In this document: piece after piece, positions 28,191 to 41,400 of the stretch | Layout of the letters: the number at the start of each line of letters is the position of its first letter | Numbering within the stretch: position 1 is the first letter of the stretch | The notes under the pieces: model-generated | Database searches by the model: none | What the model was told of the DNA's origin: nothing | Seen by the model: only the letters and a program-made list of their open reading frames with translations | Translations under genes and position numbers: made by a program | Source: Cylindrotheca closterium | Lineage: Eukaryota > Bacillariophyta > Bacillariophyceae > Bacillariales > Bacillariaceae | DNA length: 64,000 nt | NCBI GenBank assembly: GCA_933822405.4 | Contig: CAKOGP040002191.1 | Location: forward strand, 62,001-126,000 | Reading direction: 5' to 3'

Positions 28191-31100
28191 CTAGGCTGAC
28201 CGCACTGCAAAGCTGTCCGCGGACTTCCCTGAGGCAGATGACTCGTAGCCTTGTGCCTCGACTTCCTTCATCAATTCATCCACAACCTGTTGTCCCTTGG
28301 CTTCCCATTCCTTACGGTTCTGCTCGGCGTAGTTCAAGTATTCATGACTGGCAACACCAAACACACCACACTCTTCCAACTTCTTTGCAAGTGGAATAAT
28401 GTAGAAATCAAAGAACCCAATCTCGCCTTGGTACCAGAATTCGGATGGGTCCTTTTGGGCCCGCCCTTCCCTGTATGCTCGATACATTTCGTGGAATAAC
28501 CGACCGTTCCATTTGCGGTACACTTGCCAATGCTGCATCGTGTGTGCGACATCAGAAGCTTGAATCAAGTGCTCTATCACAATCGTAGCCTTGCGGTTCG
28601 TGGCATCCTTGAGGCTATCATTCCTAAAGTTGGCAGCTTCGGAAAAGGCCTTGTCCCAACGCACTCTTCGGATAGTCTGCAGTTCTTTATCCATGATATC
28701 CGTTGCCAGAATCGTGTTGACTACCAATTGACGGAATCTCTTTAACTCGGCCTTGGTTGTGTAAATGGCTTGCCGCAAAAGTTCAAATCGGTCAAGCATC
28801 AGCAGAGCCCAAGCCAAATCGATAGAGTTCTGTTCGGCCACACTCTTATTATGGTACAAGGCGGCAATATCAATGCCCTCTTTGACTAGCTGAGTATTGG
28901 GAACACCCAAATGGTCAACATCATGAAGGAGAGCCGAGAACACAACGGCAAACTGGGTCAAAGGATCCGAGGTGATACCATAGGTGTGATCGTGAAGCTC
29001 TCGCGCATTATCACCTTCAATATCAGGAGCGACAATGCGGCCCAACAGTTTTCGAACAGACATCGTGACGTGACTTGCGTGCTCAAAGTTGTGAAATGCG
29101 TTCTCGTTGTACATGGTAGCGATCGTTCGGACGTATTCTCGTAATTGGTTCTGCACTGCGTCATTTATCTCCACCGACACACTGCTGGAGGAACGAGCGT
29201 TGAATCTTGGTAGTTCGATAATCTCAACAACTTCGTCCAATGCAGTCCTGCCAGTTTCATTGACAGGGACTGACAGCTCTTCTTCCATCTTCTGGACTCT
29301 GTCCCAAGGATCAGGCTTGATACCGTCAGCATGTCTCTCTACACAAACTTGTTTCAATAGAGTAAGGAGAACGTCGACATTCCAATTGACGAGGCGATCA
29401 AGTTTCCTGTCACTCTGGGTCTTAGCTTGAGCGGAGATAATCGGCTTGGATGGCTTATGGTTTTCTTGAATCTTGGATAGTTTGTTGTCATCCGATTCAC
29501 CGGTGGCAGATTTGGCAGATGGGTTTTCTGCTCCTCGAATATTATTCAGCCAAAAGGTTTCTAGTTCCCCTTTGCCCTTCGCCGTCACCTTATCGCCACG
29601 AGCAGTAGTCCAATGTCCTTTGCCACTCTTCATCAAAAGTTCTGCCGTTTCCTTGGAAAGATGAATCTTGTTCTTCTTTCCCGTACTTTCGATACGAGCA
29701 CAGGTGTTGACAGTATCACCAAAGAGCTGGAAACGGGCACGATCTCCACGAAGGACACCGGCAGTCACAGGCCCACTGTGAAGTCCCACCCGGATTCCAA
29801 GGTCCGCAGTATCGGGACCAAGTTCCTCTTCGAGCGCTTGAACTTGGACAGCCATCTTCACAACACAGTCAGTAGCGAATCGAGCCATTACGACAACATG
29901 GTCCTTGCGTGGTTCTATTTACAATAGCAAAAATATTGTGAGTCCCATGTCTTTGACAACGTCACAACGACTAGATTTCAGATTCAACTAGGAACCAAGC
30001 CAAACTTACCAGGCAAACCGCAAACTGCCACATAGCAATCACCAACTGTTTCGACCTTGAACACTTTTCGTCGGTTGGCAATGTTATCAAAGTCGCGGTA
30101 GATACTTTCCAAAAGCATAAATACTTGAGATGGTTCGCGCATCGACGACCAAGCCGTGAAACCCACAATATCGGCAAACATGACGGTTGTTTCAGGAAAT
30201 AAATCAGCAATTGGCTTTCGTCTCTTGTTTGGTTTCTCAAATGTTTCGCTCTTTTCCACCAAGAAATTGTTCAGCATCTTCTTGTTGGATACTCTCTCTG
30301 CTTCCTCACGTTCGGCCTGTTGAATCAACCGAAGACCAACTTCCTTTGGAAAGACAGACGTGACAATGGCTTCGGCTCTCTTGGCTTGTGACATGACCTT
30401 GGCTTGTCTCTTTTGCACATACTTGTCATACAAAAAGAACAGCATGGCCGTAAAGACAAAGACGACACCGACCAGTCCCGAATACAACAGGGCATCGCTC
30501 GACTCGTAGGCCGCCCGGAATTCGTCCGATGGATAAATCACAATATCAAAGTCACAGTGCCTTGACAGGCCCTCTGTATGATCCTTCCAAAAGAATCGAG
30601 ACCGGACCGCCATTTCTTCGTACACCTCCTTGGCCTGATGCCGATCTCCAATTTGCGAGGTGGTTGGCTTTCCTCCATTGGCAGTGTAGGTAAAGACGGA
30701 ACCGCAGTCACTTTCCACCACGACGCTAATCCCATTGACATCTTGAGGCAGCAAATTGATAAAGATAGCTTCCCAAGGAATGATCCCAAAGACAAACCCA
30801 ATTGTTCTCGAATCATCCTGAAAGTCTTCCTTGACTTGATCCAAAGTGAAACTGCGGAGTGCCGAGTCGGGAAAGGTAGAATTCGGCATGATATGACTCA
30901 GCAAAAAGGAAAGGTCCGTAGCTTCAGAAATGACTGGCAAGTCATATTCCAGAGCCGTCAAGATTTCCTTGCGAAATATGGGATGCGAATAGAGATCAAA
31001 CATGGACAGGGAACCATTGATAGGAGCGGGTCCAAATTGCGCAATGGGAGCACTAATATTCTCGGATTGAAATTGTCGCAATTCCAAAATCTCATTCATA

Positions 31101-32281
31101 AACCCATTGTCATTGACAAATCCGCTGCGGGAATCTTCCTTACAGAAATCGCAATCGTAAATTTCTGTCGGCATGACTCCCTCAATGGTCGCTGGATCCC
31201 ATTCGCGATAGTCCTGTAATGGAATGAATGGTATTGATTGAATGAATGAATGAATGAACGATAAGAATCAGCAATGGATGTCAAAAGATGCACATCAAAC
31301 AAGCACAAAAACAACAACAATACAAGTATTCACGTACATAATCTTCCAGAATCCAATCCTTATTGGCCGTAGCATAAGCTTCCCACCCCGACTGATTGGC
31401 TTGTTCCACCAACGGCACAAAGCAAATCATTTCGAGTCCAGTCAAATCGGCTATTTCTTGGGTCCTCAAGTCAAAATGTGGCACCGTGACATTTGGAAAC
31501 TGGTTGCCATCGTCTTGGTTGACGGCAATCGAGGTAATGGCCGTGGCCAAACTCCGGAGCTGTCCAAATATCTTGTCCGCATTGTTTTGGGCAATGTCGG
31601 CCGTCTCACGAGCAAAACTTTTAAACTGTCATTATAAAAATGGAAATAGCGAGAATTGTGTGTGTGTGAGATTCATGCCACATATGCGATGCCTTTTAAA
31701 AAAAATTCTTGAGGAATCCATCCACCTGAATTTTCCTGAAACTTTCTCTCCTGAATGAATTGCTGAACAAAACAAAGAGCAGCTCTTCCTTCTCAACTAA
31801 TCTCACACATCAATCAACATCCACAAATAGTTATCTTACCTCGGATTTGAATTCACGGTCTGCTCCGGCATCTAGAAGGAGGAAAGTGGCAACTCCAAAC
31901 ACGATTGCCGCCAGCACCAACACGAAATAGACCATCTGAACGAAACCCAAAAAAAACATTTAGAAAGTGAGAGTTTTGCATTCCTCAAAGCTTGAGAGAG
32001 CAATCATACAGAGCACTGCCTGTATGGAAATATCACCATCGCATCATCATTGTAATACGAGATGTGTGACGTACGTTCGATCCATCTCGGTTCGATTTTT
32101 CCTCGTCTTCCGCCTGGTACGTGCTGGCAGCATCCGGAAAGCCTGTGCTGGTGCTGTGAATGGAGACATCATCGTCTTTTATGGATGGCATTGTATCGTT
32201 GGTTTTGTCCCTGTTATTTGATGATTCTTGGAAGAAGGCACTGCTTCCATCTAGCTTGGATTTGACTAGGTCCGAGTTCAT
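28191..32281 (-). CDS. Receptor nucleotide cyclase-phosphodiesterase fusion, gene A (five exons)
   Basis: Exons 32075-32281, 31840-31935, 31338-31625, 30010-31213 and 28191-29914 give 1172 residues. Exon 1 encodes a polar cytoplasmic head; exon 2 is essentially one membrane span (MVYFVLVLAAIVFGVATFLLL, residues 70-90). Residues about 100-435 form a CHASE-like extracellular sensor, then a second span (441-459). The class III cyclase has metal Asp residues in FADIVGF (543-549) and VGDCY (587-591), and NTCAR with N668 and R672; KVETVG carries the Glu typical of GTP selection. The class I phosphodiesterase has HNFEH (873-877) and HDVDH (929-933). One chain could thus make and destroy a cyclic nucleotide in response to an outside signal. 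Such fusions respond to sex pheromone in a pennate diatom. It is divergent from gene B. Confidence 0.92.
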
Positions 32282-33951
32282 CTACGTAATTGGAAAAAAT
32301 TGATGATGCTTTCCATTCGAAGCGGAACCAAACTACACCGTACTGCCGACTACTACCAGGAGACGGCCCGCCGAGTGAGTTTCTTCTTCTCGGACAAGCC
32401 TTTTTTCACATGGCACAAATACCTTGGGCCTGCCACTGAAGCCTGGCCGGTGGAAAGAGCGTTGGAGAACCTTCGGAACTTAGCGATCCGTATCCGGAGT
32501 TACTTAACGGAGAGACATTTCTTTAGATACAGCTCGATATTTTCCAACGCACGAAAGAGAATGGCTGACGTGTTTTCTACCTGTATATATGTGTTGAGTG
32601 CAGCAATGCGGAATTGGCAAGAGCCGAACGATGGCCACCACGATGGCGTAGACTACCCCCGTTCCGATGATGTACAATACAGGAAAACGAAGGAATGATG
32701 GAGGTTGTTACTTCCCCTGTTCTACAGGCAGTTTAGATCCCCAAGGTCGCCAATCTTCTTTGCTCCCACTGGGAAGCAGATTAGTTCATTCCTCGAGAAC
32801 TACAAAGGGATGGCTCGTTGACCGGATAAATGAGAAGAGACTCACTCACTCTTCCCACCTCGTCTGATCTGAACTTATTGATTCCGGTACACCAATTTAT
32901 CACAGTTTGTTTCTTCTCAAAACTACCGGTACAGTAGACCTACTAAATCCAAACTTTAAAAAAAGATGATGCAGTATATCGTTACTGCCATGTTGTTGTT
33001 GGAACAATTTTCCTCTGTTCTTGCTTGTTGCTTGTACTATTTGCATGCATGTAGCTGCACTTCTTGTTCTGTACCATCCTCCTACAATATTGTATAGTAT
33101 CTCCTCTGTTCCTGCGACAAGTCATACTTTACCCTGTACGAAAGCGAACGTCAGTTACCATAGTAACGGAAAGTCGCCCATAGGGACCACAAGGCTGTTC
33201 GCCAGACACTCCCACCTTCTGATCAAAAAAAGGTTCATTTACACCAGAGACTGACAACTTCCACTTCAACGACATGAAACAATGGCATGAAGTAAAGTAT
33301 GATGTGTTATTATAACATATGAATTGACCACTGCAATTGTTGCCCATTGGCATTGCTGCGATCGGTTACTACAGTAGGTAGAGCTCTATCCTGCGAATAC
33401 ACCTACAAGAGTTGAGTGGCTGGTCGCTTTGTTTTAGGTGCTGGTTGTACAATGAGCTAATGACCCCTCTCGTGTACCGTATATGACCCCTTTTTCTTGT
33501 GGTCCTTTGACTGACTTCGCCATGTGGTCTCCGCACCAGTCAGTCATATGTTTCTTGCGTTATCAAACATGCAAGTACTGGTACGGTATCTGGTACGTGT
33601 ACCTGGTACACATGTACCCGTAGATGAACTTCTGCCTTCTGCCGGAAGTTTGCACGTTTGTCGCTTAGAAGGACGAACCATAAATTCATTTCCCTTGTAA
33701 CCGCGACAAAGATAAGACAGGACACTTTATGGCAATTAATGCTAGCGCGGATTTCAAGGTGTGCAATAAATGCAAGGACATACATAAGGTGCCGGCTTAA
33801 ATACATCAGAATTTGTCACACCAACTTCTGTGGCTGCAGGACGGAAGTTTGTATGAGGAAGTTTGGCAACCCAATAATTTCTGACCCCGTCTCCACGCTG
33901 CAATCACCATCCAGCATCTCTCTCTCGCTACCGTACACACTCGCTCTCACC
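32282..33951. promoter_or_regulatory. Divergent intergenic region between GC-PDE genes A and B
   Basis: The 1.67 kb contain promoters for both receptors. A near-palindrome GTTACCATAGTAAC lies at 33154-33167 and resembles an RFX X-box. A GTAC tract (GGTACGGTATCTGGTACGTG and neighbours) is at 33572-33620, with AGTACCGG-type repeats at 32920-32935. A 132-codon open frame at 32300-32698 shows no domain or compositional support. Confidence 0.5.
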
Positions 33952-36900
33952 ATGGAGAATAAGATTGTCAGAATAAAAGACCCAGAGATGGGCCTTGACT
34001 TGCACGACACTATGGATACGGCTTCGTTACACGAAGACTCGAGATCACACGGGGATCAGAACGAAGACAGTAACGATCACCACATGGACGATGATTTGGA
34101 TCGTTCTCGTAATGGGAGTTCCACAGTTCATTCGCGGCAATCCAAAGCTCTCATCAACGATGAAGATGGTTCCACCTTTGTAAGTCGAAGCTTCTACGGT
34201 ATCTATCTTGATAGGGTATGTTCTTATCAGTTGCTCACACATCTATTTCTCTATAGATCATCTTTGCGGTCTTGTTAATTGCAACGATTGTCTTTATGGT
34301 TGCCATTTACTTGATTGTGAGATCCAACCAAATCAAGTTCTTAACAGAGGTGCGTAGAATATATGTAATTGCGGAGGCAATCGTTTGTGTGGGAAACGCG
34401 TGCTGACCTATTGCGCGTATAATTGATTCTGGTAATTATGATGATAGTTGGAAGGGTATTCCAGAGAATTCAACGACATTGCCCAAATCAACAAGGATAA
34501 TATTTTTGGACAACTGCGGAGTGTTACCGTCGAAGTGACATCCTTGAGTATGGATCATAAGGCTGCTCCAAACATCACATTGCTAAATTACGATCGTCGG
34601 GCCTTGGACATTGTGAATGCCACGGGGATTGACATGGTCTTGTATGTGCCAATCGTAGAAGCCAGCCAGAAAGAAGAATACGAGTCCTATGCGGTTCAAT
34701 CACAGGGATGGATTGCACAAGACTATGTAAGTGTGTCCGTTGAATGAAACAGTACAATATACCGTCTCCAAGAACAACAATAGTTCTGACACCATGCATG
34801 AATGCACGATTATCTGATTTCAGTCGTACCGCGGATTGGACGCATCCAATGTCGAGGCCATTCCAGAACAGATTTATGAGTATACCACTGAGAACAGCAA
34901 GCTAGAGGATACGAAGAATATGTGGACCATCCCCAAGGACGAGGCCTACCGAAGAGAAATTTTGATACAGTCAGGATACAGAAGTGGTTCCATTTCGGCT
35001 CCCATTGCCCAATACGGGCCCAGCCTATCAAATTCCTCACTGGCCATGATGGATTTGTTCACGCATCCGATATTTCAAAAAGAAATGCTCGTCAGTCTGG
35101 AGCATAATCTTCCGGTCATTTCGGAACCAATGGATTTTGATTTCTTGTTGGACCATGTCGAACCTCAAGAGAATTCCTATTTGAACAGGACCAAACGAAG
35201 TTTCATTCTTGATCCAGTCCGAGAAGGTTTCCAAGAGGATTCCAAAATTGTAGGATTTGTCGTGGGAATAGCGAGTTGGGAGAATTTCTTCAAGATTGTT
35301 CTTCCGGAAGGTGTTGACGGTCTAGATGTGGTGGTGGAAAACACTTGTGAACGACCCTTTACCTTTGTGGTCAATGGCGGCAAGCCATCCAAGTTTTCAC
35401 CAGGTGACATTCATGATCGGAGATATAATCCTTACAGCTACCGCTACGACTTTGGGGCCAAAAGTTCACTGGATGACGATACTAGTTTGACGCAATACTG
35501 TTCCTACAGTCTTGCACTATATGGGACGGACGCCTTTCGAGAAAGCTTGGATCTCATTGATCCTAGTGTGTGGTCCGGTTTGATTGTGGTGGTCTTTGTA
35601 GTGATTGCCGCCGGGTTCTTTACCTATGACCTGTCCCGCCAAAAGAAACAAGACCAGACCTTGGAACAAGCCAAACGACTGGAAGCCATCGTGACATCCG
35701 TTTTTCCCAAAGAAGTGGGATTGCGGCTGATAGAACAAGCCAATGAGGAAGCCTGGCAGCCGGCTTCGACAAGGAAGAGTCTGAATACCTTTTTGGCCAA
35801 GAATGGTGCCGGATCTTCGAGGGATTTGTCGGAACAACGGCGCAAGCCCATCGCCGACTTGTTCCCCAACACTACCGTTATGTTTGCCGACATGGTGGGC
35901 TTTACGGCTTGGTCTTCGACTCGGGAACCATCACAAGTCTTTATATTACTCGAGACGGTCTACAATGAGTTTGACCTTCTGGCAAAGCAACATAAGGTGT
36001 TTAAAGTTGAAACGGTTGGAGATTGTTATGTGGCCGTTTGCGGTTTGGTACGTTCGATTGGACACTTCTTGACTTTTGTGGGAATCGATCTATCTCATTT
36101 TCTCACATTTATTCTTACTTCCACTTGATGCATTTGATTTGCAGCCAGAGCCAAAGAAAGACCACCCCGTTGTCATGTCGCTATTCGCTGCAGACTGTTT
36201 GGCATCCATGCACGTCATGGTTCAAAGCTTGGAGGTAGATCTTGGTCCCGATACTGCCGACCTGAGCATTCGAATTGGTCTGCACAGTGGTCCAGTAACG
36301 GCAGGGGTATTGCGGGGAGATCGTGCAAGATTTCAATTGTTCGGTGACACAGTGAACACATGCGCTCGCATCGAAACTACAGGGGAAAGGGGCAGGATTC
36401 ACATGTCGAAAGATACAGCAGATCTATTGACTCAGATGGGGAAGAGTCACTGGATCTTGCCAAGGAATGACAAAGTCTATGCAAAAGGAAAGGGGGAAAT
36501 GCAAACTTACTGGCTACGACAGATCGAGACAGGCAGTGGCCCATCCATGAAGGCCAACAATTTGTCAGAATCCGAGCGTGATGAAGGCACTGTCAAGGAG
36601 GTTGGACCAAAGCGACGATTGTCATTTGAAGGCAAGATCAAGCGAAAGCCCCAAGATCTTTCCGAAAAGAAATTTGAGCGCCTGGTCAACTGGAATGTTG
36701 ACGTACTGAAAACTCTTCTTGTACAAGTTTGTGAACGAAGAAAACTAGTCGGAACACAACCAGAGGATCCCACAGTAATCAAGGCTGTCGAAGCCGATCT
36801 ATCAACTCCCGTTTCAGAAGGTGGCACTGCGGCCTTTGATGAAGTGGTCGAATCCATTGAGATCGCCACCTTCAATGCAGAAGCAAATCGAAGGGGCAAA

Positions 36901-37872
36901 CAACGGCACGAGTTGAGCTCCGAGGTGCAGTCGGAACTTCGCGAATACGTCAAACTCATGGCGAGGATGTACAATGATAATCCCTTTCACAATTTTGAGC
37001 ACGCTAGTCACGTCACGATGTCCGTGATGAAACTGCTGAGTCGAATCGTCGCTCCTGACATTGAAGGCGACGAGTCACAGTTGCACGATCACACATATGG
37101 AATCACCTCCGACCCGTTGACTCATTTCGCTGTGGTATTATCAGCCTTGTTGCATGATTTGGATCATTTGGGTGTTCCCAATGGCCAGCTTGTCAAAGAA
37201 GTACCAGAGCTAGCTCGCATGTACAAGGACAAGAGTGTGGCAGAGCAAAATTCCATCGATATTGCTTGGGCACTGTTGATGGAGGATCGGTTTGAAAATC
37301 TTCGCCGATCAATCTACTCTACCACAGCAGAACTTCGTCGTTTCCGACAGCTGGTGGTGAATACAATCTTGGCGACAGACATCATGGACAAGGATCTCAA
37401 AGCCTTGCGAAATGCCAAATGGGAAAAGGCATTCTCGCAAGACGCGACCCTCATGGATGGCCGTATGATAGGTAGTGCGAAGGAAATCAACAATCGCAAG
37501 GCAACAGTTGTCATCGAACATTTGATCCAAGCGTCCGATATTGCACATACCATGCAGCATTGGCAAGTCTACCGCAAGTGGAACCAACGGTTGTTTAGGG
37601 AGATGTACAGAGCATACCAGGAGGGCCACGCCGACAACGATCCATCGGAGGGATGGTACAAAGGAGAGATTGGTTTCTTTGATTTCTATATCATTCCATT
37701 GGCCAAGAAGCTTGACGAGTGCGGAGTATTTGGAGTGTCAAGTCACGAGTATTTGAACTACGCCGAGCAGAATCGCAGGGAATGGGAGAAGCAGGGTAAA
37801 AGCGTGGTGGCGAAGTACATGAAGGAAATAAAGCATGAGCACGAAAAGGTCCTGCTAGAAAGGGAACTTTAA
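33952..37872 (+). CDS. Receptor nucleotide cyclase-phosphodiesterase fusion, gene B (five exons)
   Basis: Exons 33952-34179, 34257-34349, 34448-34726, 34824-36047 and 36145-37872, all phase 0, give 1183 residues. Layout equals gene A: acidic/His-Asp-rich head (1-76), span 1 in exon 2 (IIFAVLLIATIVFMVAIYLIV), CHASE-like ectodomain (about 108-445) with conserved PVISEPMDFDFLLDH, span 2 (452-468), coiled linker, cyclase with FADMVGF (554-560), KVETVGDCYVAV, and FQLFGDTVNTCARIE, then phosphodiesterase with HNFEHASH and LLHDLDHLGVPN. The intron between exons 4 and 5 falls inside the cyclase domain (CGL|PEP). All metal-binding residues of both catalytic domains are present. The initiator ATG has CACC before it; an upstream open frame in 33658-33951 is non-homologous to the paralogues and is excluded. 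Confidence 0.93.
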
Positions 37873-38405
37873 TTCTCGCTTTATTGAATTGCGCTCTTTG
37901 TTGGAAAGGCTAGCGTCAAACGTGGTTTTTAAGTTTTGATTTGCGTGGGAGTATTAGAACAATTTTGGATATACAGTAGGGAACTTTTGAAAGTAAATCT
38001 TTGTCACTGCCAACCATCTTGTTGATCAGTTGCAAAACTGCAGAAGGTTTCGCCAGCATTCTGAATAATGAGAACCTGAAGAATCCACATTTTCTCCCCA
38101 AGCTGACAGAATGACCCTTGTACTTGGTCGAAATATGCGGGCGGAAATTGTCTGTGCCGGAAGAACCGGTGCAAAGTTCATAAAGACATAAAGAACTCAT
38201 GCGGGCGCTTCGAGCTATTCAGCGTCCAAACAGTATGTGTGAAAACACTTTTAGTAATTTTGAGTTGGAAATGATGACGCTTTTCTCGGAAGACTTTTTA
38301 CCAACCGGTAATCAGCCGATTTTTCTGCTGTCAATTCCTGAATGCGAATGAATCTGATCAAACAGGAAGGGATAAGAAACGGCACAGGTTATAACCATCC
38401 AAACC
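37873..38405. other. Intergenic between GC-PDE genes B and C
   Basis: About 530 bp holding the 3' end of B and promoter of C. No repeat shared with the A/B promoter is apparent by eye. The 94-codon minus ORF at 37916-38200 has no support. Confidence 0.45.
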
Positions 38406-41400
38406 ATGCCGGAATCCAAGCCACCCATTCGTTCCATCATCCAAGAAGAGCCTCCTGATACAGGATTAGACAAGAGAGATGGACTAGAAACGGCTTCCAT
38501 CAACGATAACGAATCAGTACAACGTCGTGAAGAAGATTCAGAGTTGGGATCTGGAGGCAACTATCAATTCGAGCAGCAGGAAGAGCGTGTAGGATCGACT
38601 TATGTAAGACTTTCTGATATTCTCTGACTATTGGTTTCACGCTATACGTATTGCGTAATGCTGTAAAGGACTATGTCTGACATCATTTGATCATTTCCTA
38701 ATTTTTACAGGTGGTTGTTGCGGTTGTTGTTCTCGCAACTCTTGTATTCAGCGCCGCAACCACTCTTTTGGTCAGCTCCAATCAACAGAAATTTCGGTCA
38801 GAGGTATGTCCCAAGGAATTTTCATGCTTCAGATGCTTACAAGAAGAATTTTTAGAATTCACAATGCTCGTCTTTTATTCAGTTTGAGAGTTTTACCAGA
38901 GAGTTCAATGAAAATGCTTTGAATAACTTGGACACGATTGTTGGACAGTTGACAACTTTGGCAGTGGCCATCACATTTGAAAATGTAGACCTTGGAACGG
39001 CGCCGAACATTACGATTCAAAATTTGGATCAGCGGGCACAAGGGATGGCTGACTTTTCTGGGATTGATATGATCTTGTATGCTCCGATTATAGAGCGATC
39101 TCAAAAGTCTGGTTGGCAGAAGTATGCCGCAATATCATCACAAGAATGGATTGAGCAAGACTTTGTAAGTTGAAGTTGATGATTAGTGACAAACGAAGAA
39201 TGAGCGATGATGCATATCTTGCTCACAACACTATGATTGGTCCATTCTTTCAAATTTCAGAAATATCGTGGTTGGAATTTGTCTTCAGTCGACCCTATTG
39301 CAGACGAAGTTTTCAGCAGTGACTTTGAATTTGATACTGACATCACAAGCGAAGAAAAGAGAGAAATCGAAGCAACTGATGTGTACATAGATCAAGCCTT
39401 GGCAAATAGTGGTTATTCTAGCGGGTCGATCAACATTCCTATCTCTCAGTTTGGACCTGGCTTGGTGAATTCTTCCATCATCATGATGGATCTACTCTCT
39501 CACCCAACATTGGGCAAAGACCTGAGCATCAGCCTACAGTACACAGAACCGGTGCTATCCGAGCCAATCGATTTATCATTTCTAATCGACCACATTCTTT
39601 CTCCCACAAACTACACCAACGAAACCAAGCAAAGCTATATCGTCTACCCGGTTCGGGAGGGCTTGAGAGACGATGCCGACATCATGGGATTCCTGGTTGG
39701 AATCGTTTCTTGGGAGAGGTTGCTCAATCTTGAAATCCCATCGACCGTGAACGGTATCTATACTGTGGTCAAAAGCAATTGTGGTACTGAGTTCACCTAC
39801 ATTCGCAACGGGGGCAAGCCATCGTTCTTCGAATCGGGTGACACTCATGACACACAGTTTGACCTGAACAAGGTGTCGTACCCATTCTTTGAGAAGCAAG
39901 CGGGGGATAACGGTGAAGCGGGGGCAGAATTCTGTCAGTTTGATCTCAACATTTATCCGTCGAACGAATTTCGAGATAGTTTCGATCCCCTTGACCCGTC
40001 AATTTATGCAGGGCTGATGGTCTTTGCCTTTATATTCTTTGGAGCAATCTTCTTCCTATACGACCGGTATACTCAAAAAAGGCGGAAGGAACTTTATGAA
40101 CAGGCAAGGCGCGCCGAGGCAATTGTGACATCCGTGTTTCCAGAGGGCGTTGGTTTGCGCCTCCTTCAACAATCTCAGCGGGAAGCCACGAATCCTCAAT
40201 CCTCCAAGAAAATGCTGAACTCCTTCCTTTCCAAGAATGAAATTGCCGAGGAGAATCTCCGGCGTAAACCCATTGCGGACTTGTTTCCTAGCACGACCGT
40301 CATGTTTGGCGACATGGTTGGCTTTACGGCCTGGTCTTCCACTCGGGAACCATCACAAGTCTTCATTTTACTCGAAACCATCTACAAGGAGTTCGATAGA
40401 CTGGCAAAGAAGCGAGAAGTGTTCAAAGTAGAGACAGTGGGCGATTGTTATGTGGCCGTTTGCGGGCTGGTAGGTTTCAAACTTGTGCTTTGGCTTCTTG
40501 GATTGGAAAAACAAACAAAATCATCTAACATTATGGTTCCGTCTCGCTTGATACATTTGCAGCCAGAGCCCAGGAAAGATCACATGACACGTATGGCTTT
40601 ATTCGCATCAGACTGCTTGACATCAATGTCAGTGCAGGTGCAGAATTTGGAGGAAGAGCTTGGACCGGAAACTGCAGATTTAGGCATTCGGATAGGATTG
40701 CACAGTGGTCCGGTGACCGCAGGGGTATTAAGGGGAGGTAAGTTATGCCGACAGTATCATGTACCACATTCCCTAGCGTTGGAATATCTGACATTCTCGT
40801 CCAATAGATCGTGCAAGATTTCAATTGTTCGGTGACACAGTGAACACCTGTGCTCGTATCGAGACTACAGGGAACAGGAATAAGATTCATATGTCAAAAG
40901 ATACGGCAGATTTGTTGACCAAGGCGGGGAAGAGTAATTGGATCATGCCAAGGAGTGACAAAGTTTATGCAAAAGGAAAGGGGGAGATGCAAACTTTTTG
41001 GATGAAGCATTTAACAACCGAGGATGGAGTCTCAGTGGGTGACGGAAAACAAAGAAGTGACAATGTGCTCCCGTCCTCATTTTCTCATTCCAAGCGTCGG
41101 GTAGCATTGGATGGTACTATTAAGCGAAAGCCTCAAGATCTCACCCAGAGAAAGTTTGACCGTCTGGTCAATTGGAACGTGGATGTGTTGATTACACTGC
41201 TGAAACAAGTTGTCGAGCGAAGACAGTCGGTTGGAGCCGAACCAGCCGAGCTTTCCACGATCCAGGAGGTCGAGAAAGAGCTATCCGTACCCGTTTCGGA
41301 AGGTGGTACACCAGCCTTTGACCAAGTGGTCGAGTCACTCGAACTAGCAACCTTTGACGCGAAAGCAGCAAGAAGTCAGCTGGGTGTCGAATTGAGCGAA

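Noticed and set aside
28191..32281. Apparent frameshifts and early stops in the GC-PDE genes
   Set aside because: Each break coincides with GT-AG sites that restore frame and paralogue alignment, so they are introns and not damage.
32300..32698. 132-codon + strand ORF between GC-PDE genes A and B
   Set aside because: No domain, no leader, and unusual composition; it lies in the promoter region. Kept only as a remote possibility.
40810..40890. Candidate truncated cyclase at the end of an open frame near 40835
   Set aside because: The frame only fails when the 70-bp intron at 40738-40807 is read through; removing it gives continuous DRARFQLFGD.
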